Below, piece after piece: positions 49,822 to 58,274 of a stretch of 64,000 nucleotides of DNA (position 1 is its first letter; the number at the start of each line of letters is the position of its first letter). The DNA lies in assembly GCF_011045015.1 (NCBI RefSeq), contig NZ_JAAKZY010000005.1:62001-126000 (forward strand), written 5' to 3'. Below the pieces are notes generated by a model, which was not told where the DNA came from, did no database searches, and was given only the letters and a program-made list of their open reading frames with translations. The position numbers and the translations under genes were made by a program. This stretch comes from Streptomyces scabichelini (GTDB lineage: Bacteria; Actinomycetota; Actinomycetes; Streptomycetales; Streptomycetaceae).

Positions 49822-51335
49822 GCGCCGACTCCACCGGTCGAGGTCGGACGTGTCTGTCCGCGGTCGCGCGTCCACAGCGGCCGGTTCAGCTCCCGCAGCT
49901 GCAGGAAGTCGGCGTACCGGTCGCTGAAGTCGTCGAACGCCTCCGGATCGGGCTGGTATGTGGCGGCAACCTCCACGTACCGGGCGGCGGCGGTCGGGAA
50001 GTCCGGCTCACGGCCGGTGGCGACCAGGCCGGTCAGCCAGGCGCCGCGGGCCCCGACCTCCGCGGAGGCGGGAATCGTCACAGGAAGGCCGGTCACATCG
50101 GCGATCAGCCGCATCCAGAAGTCGCTTCTGGTGCCGCCGCCGCAGAGCGCAAGTCTGTCCGGTGAACCCGGGGCCGCGGCCAGGCAGTCGCGGATGGTCA
50201 TCGTGACTCCCTCCACCAGCGCGCGGGCCACGTCTTCGCGGCCGGCTTCCAGGGAGAGGCCGGACAGGGAACCGCGCGCGGTGGGGTCGAAGAACGGGGC
50301 ACGCTCGCCGGCCGGGGAGAGGTACGGGATGAACCGCACCCCGGCTGTATCGCGGCTGCCCCGCGCCGCCAGATCCATCAGATCGGTGACAGAAGTCAGT
50401 CCGAGCAGCCCCGCCCCCCAGTCCAGGACGTCGCCGCCGCTCATGGTGGGGAAGGCGCGGAGGTAGCGACCGGGGACGCCGAGCGTCACGGTGATGCCCA
50501 CCGGTTCGTCGGTGACCACCGTGTCCGTGATGACCTCGGTGGACAGGGTGGTGCCGAGGATGCAGCACGCCTGTCCTGCGGTCACCGCGCCGGCGCCGAT
50601 GGCGGTGGCGCAGATGTCGTACGGCGCCAGCACCACCGGGATTCCTGCGGGCAGGCCGGTCTCCGCGGCTGCCGAGGTGCTGATCGTGGTGACCCGGTGG
50701 TCGTCGTCGCGCAGCTCGGGCATGAGTTTCCGCGCCCACTGCAGGCCGTAGAGCTCGAACAGCCGGTCGGACCAGTCGCGCCGCCTGATGTCCATGAACG
50801 GTGCCGAGGCGTCCGACTCGTCGACGGCGGGCTCACCCGTCAGCTTCAGGTGAAGCCAGCCACCGCAGGTCAGCAGGTGGCTCGATCGGGCCACCCGGTC
50901 GGGGTCGTTCTCGCGCAGCCAGGCCAGTACGGCATTGGGCATGCCGGTGGACACCCGCGACCCGCTGATCCGGAACGCCTCCCGTGTCACCCCGTCGCGC
51001 TCCCACTCCGTGATCTGGGCGGTGGCCCGTCCGTCGTTCCACAGCACGGCGGGCCCGGTGGGACGGCCCTGACCGTCGACCAGCCAGGCGCCGTCGCCCT
51101 GTGCGGTGACGGCGACCATGTCGGGTACGTCGGGGAGCGCCGCGACGACTTCCCGGACGGCGTCGGCAACCGCGGCCCAGACCTCGGACATGTCCTGCTC
51201 GGCCCACCCGGTACGGGGCCGCATCACCTGGGTCGGCCGCCGGCTGACCGCCAGCTCCTTCCCGTCGTCGGCGTATCCGACCACCTTGATGGTGGTGGTG
51301 CCCGCGTCGATGGCGATCGCAGTCACCCGCTTCAC
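49818..51335 (-). CDS. FGGY-family carbohydrate kinase
   Basis: A 505-residue kinase: AIAIDAGTTTIKVVGYADDG, AVTAQGDGAWLVDGQGRPTG, PAVLWNDGRATAQITEW, CCILGTTLSTEVITD, and the signature ALVEGVTMTIRDCLAAAPGS, RLALCGGGTRSDFWMRLIAD. The GTG at 51335 overlaps the permease stop; a second GTG at 51326 is also possible. The substrate may be a pentulose, tetrol or related sugar; I cannot choose. Confidence 0.87.
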   Translation of the reverse strand: MKRVTAIAIDAGTTTIKVVGYADDGKELAVSRRPTQVMRPRTGWAEQDMSEVWAAVADAVREVVAALPDVPDMVAVTAQGDGAWLVDGQGRPTGPAVLWNDGRATAQITEWERDGVTREAFRISGSRVSTGMPNAVLAWLRENDPDRVARSSHLLTCGGWLHLKLTGEPAVDESDASAPFMDIRRRDWSDRLFELYGLQWARKLMPELRDDDHRVTTISTSAAAETGLPAGIPVVLAPYDICATAIGAGAVTAGQACCILGTTLSTEVITDTVVTDEPVGITVTLGVPGRYLRAFPTMSGGDVLDWGAGLLGLTSVTDLMDLAARGSRDTAGVRFIPYLSPAGERAPFFDPTARGSLSGLSLEAGREDVARALVEGVTMTIRDCLAAAPGSPDRLALCGGGTRSDFWMRLIADVTGLPVTIPASAEVGARGAWLTGLVATGREPDFPTAAARYVEVAATYQPDPEAFDDFSDRYADFLQLRELNRPLWTRDRGQTRPTSTGGVGA

Positions 51336-52582
51336 CCCCGACCGTGGGCCTGGCGCGAGCGCCGGGCGACGGAGTCCAGGCCGACGGCGATGAGCAGGAC
51401 CGCGCCGGTGATCATGAACCGGTAGGAGGAGTCGAGGTTCAGCAGAGTCAGACCGCTGGAGATCGACTGGATGACCAGGACTCCGAGCAGGGCGGCAATG
51501 GCCGAGCCGCGGCCGCCGAACAGGCTGGTCCCGCCGATCACCGCGGCGGCGATGGCGTTGAGGTTGACGTCTCCGGTACCGGTGCTCTGGTTCGCCGCGG
51601 CCAGTCGCGACGCGGCCAGGATGCCGCCGACCGCGGCCAGGCCGGAACACAGGACGAACGCCGAGGTGTAGACCCGCCGCACGTTGATGCCGGCCCGGCG
51701 GGACGCCTCGGCATTGCCGCCGACCGCGTAGATCGATCGTCCGAACTTGGTGCGGGACAGCACGTAGTGCATCACCAGCACCAGGGCGACGAAGAACACG
51801 AACATCCAGGCGACGCCGCGGGTGCGGTTCAGGTAGAAGACCGCGATCAGCAGTCCGGCCAGCAGCAGAAGCGACTGCATGACAAGCCACTGCGGCGACG
51901 AGGACGACAGCCCGGCCCCGCGGCGGGTTCGGGCCCGCACCCACCCGGTGGCCAGGAACCCACCCGCGGCCACCACGGCCAGCGCGTACGCCATCCAGTG
52001 GGGGACGAACCACAGCTGTGCGAACTTCACCAGGGTGGAGTCGTAGGGCAGGTTGATCGCGTTCTGGCCTCGAAGCAGCCACAGCTGTACGCCGAGGAAG
52101 GCCAGCAGCCCTCCCAGGGTGACCACGAAGCTGGGCACGCCGAAGCGGTTGAGCACCTGGCCGTAGAGCCATCCGACCAGGCAGCCGCCGGCGACGGCCG
52201 CGAGGAGCGCCAGCCACATCGGTTGCTCGTTCTTGACCATGACGACGGCCGTGATCGCGGCCGACGCACCACTCACCGATCCCACGGAGAGGTCGATCTG
52301 GCCGACCAGCAGGACGCAGACGATCCCCAGCGCGAGGACGCCCACCGGGACCATGTCGAAGGACAGGTTCACCAGATTGGTGCTGGACAGGAAGGTCGGA
52401 TTCAGCAACTGGAAGATCGTCCAGATCACCACGATGCCGGCGACGACGGGCAGCATGCCGAGGTCTCCGCCCCGGACGCGGCGGATCGTGGCCCTGATGC
52501 TGTCGGTGATGCCTTGCGGCGTTACAAGACGCTCATCCTGTAGGTCGGTGGCCGTTGCCACCGAGTCTTCGGTGATGGTCAC
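51332..52582 (-). CDS. Ribose/xylose-type ABC transporter permease
   Basis: A 416-residue permease of the RbsC/XylH class with about ten hydrophobic segments. It has LSFDMVPVGVLALGIVCVLL, VGQIDLSVGSVSGASAAITA (the DLSVG motif), GVPSFVVTLGGLLAFLGVQL and the C-terminal AVIGGTSLFGGRGSAIAALL. XylH-like length suggests a long periplasmic loop. The GTG start overlaps the ATPase stop. Confidence 0.9.
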   Translation of the reverse strand: MTITEDSVATATDLQDERLVTPQGITDSIRATIRRVRGGDLGMLPVVAGIVVIWTIFQLLNPTFLSSTNLVNLSFDMVPVGVLALGIVCVLLVGQIDLSVGSVSGASAAITAVVMVKNEQPMWLALLAAVAGGCLVGWLYGQVLNRFGVPSFVVTLGGLLAFLGVQLWLLRGQNAINLPYDSTLVKFAQLWFVPHWMAYALAVVAAGGFLATGWVRARTRRGAGLSSSSPQWLVMQSLLLLAGLLIAVFYLNRTRGVAWMFVFFVALVLVMHYVLSRTKFGRSIYAVGGNAEASRRAGINVRRVYTSAFVLCSGLAAVGGILAASRLAAANQSTGTGDVNLNAIAAAVIGGTSLFGGRGSAIAALLGVLVIQSISSGLTLLNLDSSYRFMITGAVLLIAVGLDSVARRSRQAHGRG

Positions 52583-53406
52583 AGCTCTTCCTTCTCTTCC
52601 TGCTTTTCCTGCGGGGAAGTCAGCCGGCCTGCGGCTCGCCGCGAGACCACGTTGTCGGTCGCGCCGGTGATCGCGGCGACGATCTCTTCGGAGGAGACGT
52701 CCTTGGCGTCGTACACACCGTTGTTGCGGCCCAGCCTCAGCACCGCGACGCGGTCGGCGACCGCCCGGACGTCCTCCATGTTGTGGCTGATCATCACCAC
52801 GCCGAGTCCGCTGTCCTTGAGCCGCTCGACCAGGTTGAGGACCTCGGCTGTCTGCGCTACGCCCAGGGCGGCCGTCGGCTCGTCGAGCAGGACGATCTTC
52901 GGATTGCTCAGCAGGGATCGGGCGATCGCGACCGTCTGCCGCTGGCCGCCCGAGAGGGCGGCCACCGGGACGCCGAGTGAGGGGATCTTCGCCGACAGCT
53001 GTCGCAGCAACTGCCAGGAGCGCTTCTCCATGGCGACGTCGTCCAGCATCCAGGGCCGAAGTTCCTGGCCCAGGAACAGGTTCGCCTTGACGTCGAGGTT
53101 CTCGCACAGGGCCAGGTCCTGGAAAACGGTGGCTATGCCCATCGCATGGGCAAGGGCCGGTGAGCCGAGAGACACCTTCCTGCCGTGTACGAAGATCTCC
53201 CCCGCGTCCGGGGTGTACACCCCGGACAGGATCTTCACCAGCGTGGACTTGCCGGCGCCGTTGTCCCCGACGATGGCGACCACCTCACCGGCCGCGACGT
53301 CGAGCTCGATATCGGTCAGCGCGGCGACCGCGCCGAAGTTCTTACTGATTCCGCTCAGCGACAACACGGTGTCCGTGCCCGCACCGGTAACCGCGGTGCC
53401 TGTCAT
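52579..53406 (-). CDS. Sugar ABC transporter ATP-binding protein (single domain)
   Basis: A 275-residue ATPase with Walker A GDNGAGKST (about 47-55), the signature ALSGGQRQTVAIARSLL and Walker B IVLLDEPTAALG. It has one ATP domain, unlike the two-domain RbsA/XylG, so it resembles FrcA-type half-size ATPases that act as homodimers. It carries a Glu/Lys-rich tail. It lies 33 nt after the binding-protein gene. Confidence 0.9.
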   Translation of the reverse strand: MTGTAVTGAGTDTVLSLSGISKNFGAVAALTDIELDVAAGEVVAIVGDNGAGKSTLVKILSGVYTPDAGEIFVHGRKVSLGSPALAHAMGIATVFQDLALCENLDVKANLFLGQELRPWMLDDVAMEKRSWQLLRQLSAKIPSLGVPVAALSGGQRQTVAIARSLLSNPKIVLLDEPTAALGVAQTAEVLNLVERLKDSGLGVVMISHNMEDVRAVADRVAVLRLGRNNGVYDAKDVSSEEIVAAITGATDNVVSRRAAGRLTSPQEKQEEKEEL

Positions 53407-53439
53407 CGTGACCCTCTTTTCCTCAGATACCTCAGGCCG

Positions 53440-54516
53440 CTACTGGATGCCCAGGCGTCCGCAGTCGGCGGCGTACTGCGCGGTGCACACGTCCTTCGCC
53501 TTGAGCACCGCATCGGAGCCGAAGATGACCTCCTTGAGGTTCTTCTGTGTCACGACGGTCGGCTTGAACAGCTGCGACGGGGTGTTGAACAGCTTGGTGT
53601 CCGCCTTGGGCTCCTTGCCCTGAAGCAACTCGTGGGCCACGTCTGCGGCCGCCTCGGCGACGATCTTGATCGGCTTGGAGATGGTGTTGTACTGATCTCC
53701 CGCGATGATGCGCTGGATCGCTGCCAGCTCCGCGTCGTTGCCGGTGATCGGCGGGACCTTCACATCCGCGGCCTTGAAGGCCGCGATCGCTCCACCGCCG
53801 GTGCCGTCGTTGGCCGCCACCACACCGGCGATCCTGCCGCGGTACTGGGCGATCTGCCCGCTCGCCCACTGCTGGGCCTTCTCCGGCGACCATCCCGGCG
53901 TGTCGTACTCGGCGAGCAGTTTGAACCCGCTGTCGTCGACCGCGTTGTGGACGCCCTTCTTGATCAGCCCGGCGGCGGCGTCGGTGGGAGACCCGTTGAT
54001 CTGGAGCACACCGCCCTCGGTCTTGGTCTCCTTGAGGTGATCGACCAGAGACTGGGCGATGGACTCGCCGATCGCCTCGTTGTCGAACGACACATAGAAG
54101 TCCGCGGGCTTGTCCGGGATGGGACGGTCGTAGGCGACCACCTTGACGCCCTGGGACTGTGCCGTCTGCACGATTGTGGCCGCCCCGGCCGAGTCCACCG
54201 GGTCGATCACGATCACCTTGGCACCCTGGGCCATCGCGGAATTCGCCTGCTGCTGCTGAAGCGAGGCGTCACTGTTGGCGTTCTGGTAGATGACCCCGCA
54301 GTCCGGGCACAGCTTGGCCATCCGCTTCTTGAACAGCGGAGCGTCGTACTGCTCGTAGCGGGTGGAGGCCAGGTCGGGCATGAGGAACGCGACCTTGCCC
54401 GACTCTCCGTCCGCCTTGGCGGTCCCGGAGTTTCCGCCACCCGGCTCCTCAGCGCATGCGGTGAGAGCGCCCAGGGCGAGGATGCCGGCGAGAGCACCAC
54501 TGGCCAGTTTTCTCAT
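53440..54516 (-). CDS. Sugar ABC substrate-binding lipoprotein (XylF/RbsB type)
   Basis: A 358-residue lipoprotein: LASGALAGILALGALTACAE (lipobox Cys about 21), then a periplasmic-binding-protein fold with KVAFLMPDLASTRYEQYDAP, IVIDPVDSAGAATIVQTAQS, VVAYDRPIPDKPADFYVSFD, INGSPTDAAAGLIKKGVHNA and ITGNDAELAAIQRIIAGDQY. These match xylose-binding XylF relatives. It is first in the seven-gene carbohydrate operon, and its promoter faces the DeoR gene. Confidence 0.9.
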   Translation of the reverse strand: MRKLASGALAGILALGALTACAEEPGGGNSGTAKADGESGKVAFLMPDLASTRYEQYDAPLFKKRMAKLCPDCGVIYQNANSDASLQQQQANSAMAQGAKVIVIDPVDSAGAATIVQTAQSQGVKVVAYDRPIPDKPADFYVSFDNEAIGESIAQSLVDHLKETKTEGGVLQINGSPTDAAAGLIKKGVHNAVDDSGFKLLAEYDTPGWSPEKAQQWASGQIAQYRGRIAGVVAANDGTGGGAIAAFKAADVKVPPITGNDAELAAIQRIIAGDQYNTISKPIKIVAEAAADVAHELLQGKEPKADTKLFNTPSQLFKPTVVTQKNLKEVIFGSDAVLKAKDVCTAQYAADCGRLGIQ

Positions 54517-54823
54517 GTTCGACTCCTTGATGCGGACCGTGTAGCCACCGGTCTGCCGCTATGACGTAACGCACAAGAAACGCGTGGCTCATGCGGGTGT
54601 CAACACATCCTGAGAACTGAACACCGATGTTTGATCCTTTGATCAGCCTGGCTGTTCGTTCTCCTGGCATGGGTGAACATCGGTGTGCCATGCTCCTTCG
54701 CAGAGCGCGCCACAAACCCTGCTGTAACACGCTCGTTGCAGGTGGAGAGCGCGCAGCGGACGAGATGGAAGCCCGACACAACGCGTATGTGTTCTGTTAA
54801 CAGAAAGGGAACAGAGGGACTTC
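54517..54823. promoter_or_regulatory. Divergent control region of the sugar operon and DeoR gene
   Basis: Two dyads stand out: TGATC-4-GATCA at 54632-54645, on the operon side, and the perfect palindrome TTCTGTTAACAGAA at 54792-54805, 18 nt before the DeoR start. The latter is placed for autoregulation. No gene is seen in the 307 bases. Confidence 0.6.
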
Positions 54824-55630
54824 ATGGGGGAAGACAAAGATCCGGCCACCGGCGAGGGCGGGCGAGGGCCGCGCGAGAGGCGGGAGCGGATCAAGAGCCG
54901 TGTCGTCGACGAAGGCTTCGTCCGCATCGAGCGGCTCGCCGACGAGCTGGGCGTGACACCGATGACCATCCGCCGAGATCTCGACTACCTACAGGGCAAG
55001 GGGTGGCTGAGGAAAGTCCGCGGCGGGGCGACCGCACAACCGTCGACGGCGTTCCACGGCGACATACGGCACCGCACCCAATCCATGGCGCCGACGAAGA
55101 GCGCACTCGCCCGTGCCGCACTTGGCCTCGTCAAGCCCGGGCAGTCCCTCATCGTCGACGACAGCACCACCGCCCTCGCGCTCGCCGGATTGCTCTCGCA
55201 GCGCGCACCGCTGACGGTCATCACCAACTTCGTACCCGTCATCCAGGTTCTGGCCGGCAGTCCGGGAATCGAGCTCATCTCTCTTGGCGGCGCGTACTAC
55301 CCCGCCTACGACGCATTCCTCGGCATCCGGACCATCGACGCGGTCAACAGCCTGCGTGCCGACACGCTGTTCGCCTCGACGACCGCCATCACCCGCGGCC
55401 ACTGCTACCACCAGTCCCAGGAGACGGTGGGAGTGAAACGAGCCCTGATGGAAGCGTGCGACCGCAAAATCCTTCTGGTCGACCACACCAAGTTCCAACG
55501 CCGCGGCCTCTACCAGCTCGCACCCGTCACCGCGTTCGACCTCGTCATCGTCGACGCCGGCATCTCGGCGTCAGAGCTCGACACACTGCAGGCCAGCGGT
55601 GTCGAAGTCCTCGTTGTCGACACGGGGTGA
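54824..55630 (+). CDS. DeoR/GlpR family regulator
   Basis: A 268-residue protein with the DeoR HTH RERIKSRVVDEGFVRIERLA, DELGVTPMTIRRDLDYLQGK (about 18-58) and a C-terminal phosphosugar-sensing domain (IVDDSTTALALAGLLSQ, LGGAYYPAYDAFLGIRTIDA, KRALMEACDRKILLVDHTKF). The ATG at 54824 has ACAGAGGGAC upstream. It is divergent from the sugar operon and likely derepresses it on binding a phosphorylated sugar from the FGGY kinases. Confidence 0.9.
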   Translation: MGEDKDPATGEGGRGPRERRERIKSRVVDEGFVRIERLADELGVTPMTIRRDLDYLQGKGWLRKVRGGATAQPSTAFHGDIRHRTQSMAPTKSALARAALGLVKPGQSLIVDDSTTALALAGLLSQRAPLTVITNFVPVIQVLAGSPGIELISLGGAYYPAYDAFLGIRTIDAVNSLRADTLFASTTAITRGHCYHQSQETVGVKRALMEACDRKILLVDHTKFQRRGLYQLAPVTAFDLVIVDAGISASELDTLQASGVEVLVVDTG

Positions 55631-55739
55631 AACCTGGTTCGCGTGCGGCGGGGAGCGGCCCGCGACCGCCACCGGCGTCGTGCGCGGGTGCCGTCACGAT
55701 GCCGTCTGTGCATGGTCATGGCTGCGATCTCCGGACGGC

Positions 55740-55838
55740 TCAGCGCAGCTCCTGGATGCCGGTCAGGTTGCCAGCGGGATCATGGACGGCGCAGTCGCGC
55801 ACGCCGTAGGGCTGCAGGGTCGGCTCCTGGACGACTCG
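55740..55838 (-). pseudogene. Glyoxalase/VOC protein C-terminal fragment
   Basis: The last 30 codons, EPTLQPYGVRDCAVHDPAGN followed by LTGIQELR, match the C-terminus of vicinal-oxygen-chelate proteins, including the metal-ligand Glu in the final IQE. Upstream the strand runs into IS5 transposase sequence, so the gene was truncated by insertion. Confidence 0.6.
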
Positions 55839-55877
55839 ACGCCGGCCTGCAGCCATGCGAAGGCGCAACCTCGGCCA

Positions 55878-55951
55878 ACAGACGCTACGACAAGAAGGCT
55901 TACGTCTTCCACGGCACTGTGACCGCCTCATCGGTCCGCTTACGGCTCTAG
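55878..55951 (+). pseudogene. IS5-family transposase C-terminal scrap
   Basis: RRYDKKAYVFHGTVTASSVR followed by LRL-stop resembles the end of IS5-type transposases (compare RAYVFNGTVTVAALRLWL at 56887). The stop codon TAG is formed by the outer CTAG of the next element, so a second element inserted into or beside this older IS copy. Confidence 0.6.
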
Positions 55952-55969
55952 GGCCTGTCCGATGGGTCA
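55948..55969 (+). repeat. Left terminal inverted repeat
   Basis: Exact complement of 58209-58230. It directly abuts the C-terminal scrap of an older IS5 transposase. Confidence 0.85.
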
Positions 55970-55983
55970 GTAACGAGCTGGAC

Positions 55984-56887
55984 TGCCGATCGTTCAACGC
56001 TGTGTGGAGCGGGGTGATCTGACCGACTCTGAATGGGCCCAGCTAGAGCCGCACTTGCCGAAGAACACCGGTCGAGGCGGCCGGTGGAAGGAACACCGGC
56101 AGGTCATCAATGGGATCTTCTTCCGCATGCGGACCGGCATCCCTTGGAGGGATCTTCCAAGAAGGTTCGGGAGCTGGTAGACCTGTTACGACCGTCACCG
56201 GCGCTGGTCCGCGGACGGCACTTGGGAGAAAATCTTCCGGGCCGCCCAGGCCGATGCCGACGCTGACGGCCGGATCGACTGGTCCATGGTGAGTGTGGAC
56301 TCCACTGTGTGCCGTGCTCATCAGCACGCCGCCGGCGCACGCAAGCAGGCTCCGCGGAAACCCGGCAAGCGCACCCGGCCCGCTCAGCACCGCCCCGATG
56401 AGGCGCTGGGCCGCTCGCGCGGCGGCCTGACAATGAAGATCCACTTGGCAGGTGAGGGTGGTCTGCGGCCTCTGGCCATGCTGGTACCCCCCCGGTCAGT
56501 GGGGCGATGCCCCACAGATGATCCCGGTTCTCGAGCGCATTCGTGTGCCCCGGCCGGACGGCGGCCATCCACGCACCCGGCCCGACCATCTCAGCGGCGA
56601 CAAAAGCGTACTCATCACGCCGCAACCGCCGTTACCTGCGGCGTCGGCAAATCAAGCACACCGTCCCCGAACGCCGAGACCAGCAGGCCCACCGCCTACG
56701 CCGTGGGAGTAACGGCGGCAGGCCCACCGGCTTCGATGCGGCACGCTATGTCCGCAGGAACGAAATCGAGCGGCTAATCAACCGATTGAAGGCGAACCGG
56801 GCAGTGGCCATGCGGTTCGACAAGAGGGCGTACGTCTTTAACGGCACCGTGACCGTCGCAGCCCTTCGTCTCTGGCTTTGCGCATGA
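55984..56887 (+). pseudogene. IS5-family transposase, inactivated
   Basis: Reading from about 55984: GDLTDSEWAQLEPHLPKNTG, HRQVINGIFFRMRTGIPWRD, then an amber codon in FGSW-stop-TCYDRHRRW where relatives have Gln. DDE-type DWSMVSVDSTVCRAHQHAAG follows with a catalytic Asp, then frameshifts near 56490 and 56605. The C-terminal GFDAARYVRRNEIERLINRL ends at RAYVFNGTVTVAALRLWL. One nonsense change and two frameshifts make it non-functional. Confidence 0.85.
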
Positions 56888-56899
56888 CTCGCCAACGAC

Positions 56900-57469
56900 C
56901 TAGCGCGAGCCGAGGAACTCGATCGCCCGCTGGGTCAGGAGCTTGGCAGCGTCCGGGTCGTGCGACGACAGCGACCTGTCCGCGAACAGGTGCTGGTCTC
57001 CGGGATACAGGAACATCTCCGCGTCAGCACAATCGGAGACGAGCCCGCGGGCAGCGTCGATGTCCTCGGCGAAGAGCGGATCGGCTTCCTTCGCATGCAC
57101 CTGCACCGGCACACTGTCAGGCCATGCCGCGCCGAACTCCGAGACGGGGATGCAGGCGTGGAACAGGAGCGCGCCCCGCGCGCCCGCCCGCGTCTGCGCC
57201 AGCTTCTGGGCGGGCAGCACACCGAGTGAGAAGCCGACGTAAACGGCGTCCTGCGGCAGGCGTTCGGCCGCACGGACGCCGCGCTCGGTGATGTCGCCGA
57301 AGCCGATCTGCTCGACGTAGCCCATGCCCTCCTCAAGGGAGCCGAACGTTCGCCCGTCGAAGAGATCGGGCGTGTGGACGGTGTGGCCGGCCGCGCGGAG
57401 CTCGTCGGCGAAAGCGGCGACTCCGGGAGTCAGCCCCTGCGAGTGATGGAACAGTACGACCTCTGTCAT
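56900..57469 (-). CDS. Dienelactone hydrolase family protein
   Basis: A 189-residue alpha/beta hydrolase: EVVLFHHSQGLTPGVAAFAD, ADELRAAGHTVHTPDLFDGR, the nucleophile elbow VGFSLGVLPAQ (Ser where true dienelactone hydrolase has Cys), an Asp in KEADPLF and the His of YPGDQHLFADRS. The family fold is complete, so it is probably an esterase or lactonase. It lies inside the 22-bp inverted repeats and divergent from the ArsR-type regulator, which is 58 nt away. Confidence 0.87.
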   Translation of the reverse strand: MTEVVLFHHSQGLTPGVAAFADELRAAGHTVHTPDLFDGRTFGSLEEGMGYVEQIGFGDITERGVRAAERLPQDAVYVGFSLGVLPAQKLAQTRAGARGALLFHACIPVSEFGAAWPDSVPVQVHAKEADPLFAEDIDAARGLVSDCADAEMFLYPGDQHLFADRSLSSHDPDAAKLLTQRAIEFLGSR

Positions 57470-57527
57470 GCCCGAACCCCTTGCCTTGTGGGTGGCGAAT
57501 GATCCGGAACTTTAGAATAATCGAAGA

Positions 57528-58112
57528 GTGCCGAACAATACCCGTCTCCCCGACTACGACCTTGCCGACGTCACAGATGTGACAGCCCCGGCCCAGCTCC
57601 GCGCGCTGGCCAACCCACTGCGCAACGCCATCCTTGAGCTGCTCCTCGAACGCGCCGCGACCGTGAGTGAACTGGCCGCCGCACTCGGCCGCCCGAAGAG
57701 CACGGTCGCGCACCACGTGAGCGCCCTGGCGGATGCCCAGCTGCTGAAAGTCGTGCGGACCCGCCGGGTGCGAGCCATCGACGAGCGGTACTACGGCCGC
57801 ACCGCGCGCATCTTCCGCGTCGGCACGATCAGCCCGACCGACGGGGCCGAGGCGCCCTACTGCAACAACGATCTCGCCACGGCCGCCGCCGAGTCGGCCC
57901 CCGCACACCAGGCAGATCAACTCTCCTCGATCGTGCGGCACGTACGGATCCCGCGGGAGCAGGCCCGCGAGTTCTGGGCACGGGTCCTGGAGCTTGCCAA
58001 CGACTACACGCAACTCCCGCGCGGAGGCGATGTGGTGTACGGCTTCGCGGCCGGGCTCTACCCGACCGACTATCCGGCGCTGCCAGAGGCTGAGCCTGCA
58101 GCGAAGGACTGA
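57528..58112 (+). CDS. ArsR-type winged-helix regulator
   Basis: A 194-residue protein with HTH PAQLRALANPLRNAILELLL, ERAATVSELAAALGRPKSTV, AHHVSALADAQLLKVVRTRR (about 19-80) and a C-terminal domain of about 110 residues without the Cys metal sites of classic ArsR. The start is GTG 57528, 6 nt behind an AT-rich -10-like patch. It is divergent from the hydrolase in the transposon and likely regulates it. Confidence 0.85.
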   Translation: MPNNTRLPDYDLADVTDVTAPAQLRALANPLRNAILELLLERAATVSELAAALGRPKSTVAHHVSALADAQLLKVVRTRRVRAIDERYYGRTARIFRVGTISPTDGAEAPYCNNDLATAAAESAPAHQADQLSSIVRHVRIPREQAREFWARVLELANDYTQLPRGGDVVYGFAAGLYPTDYPALPEAEPAAKD

Positions 58113-58208
58113 CCTGTAACCCAGGTCATGGCGTCCGCAGCCGACGACCTACAGCACCCGAATCTTCACGACCTTGGCCCATCTCGGGCACCAACCCACC
58201 AAGTCGCA

Positions 58209-58230
58209 TGACCCATCGGACAGGCCCTAG
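58209..58230 (-). repeat. Right terminal inverted repeat
   Basis: Exact complement of 55948-55969. Beyond it the sequence resumes with the 3-prime flank of the TetR gene; no matching half of the interrupted older IS was recognised. Confidence 0.85.
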
Positions 58231-58274
58231 CACCAGGAGCTCAGCGTCGACAAACAGTCCCGCACCCCAGCGGC

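Larger units (their letters stand above)
55948..58230. mobile_element. 2.28-kb IS5-like element with passenger genes
   Basis: A perfect 22-bp inverted repeat bounds the segment; each terminus runs CTAGGGCCTGTCCGATGGGT plus two more bases. Inside are a degenerate IS5-type transposase next to the left end, then a dienelactone-hydrolase-like gene and an ArsR-type regulator. IS5 elements are normally about 0.9-1.0 kb, so the right half is extra cargo. The palindromic CTAG at both outer ends may be the target site. The transposase is dead, so any movement would need help in trans. Confidence 0.75.

Noticed and set aside
54670..54800. A fourth Cys leader peptide before the DeoR gene (frame with CCNT)
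   Set aside because: It lacks the R-x-H-x-D core, does not end in Cys/Arg codons and does not precede a sulfur gene.
56033..56777. Several separate open frames in the IS5 region as independent genes
   Set aside because: They are pieces of one transposase in shifted frames, with an amber codon between conserved blocks.
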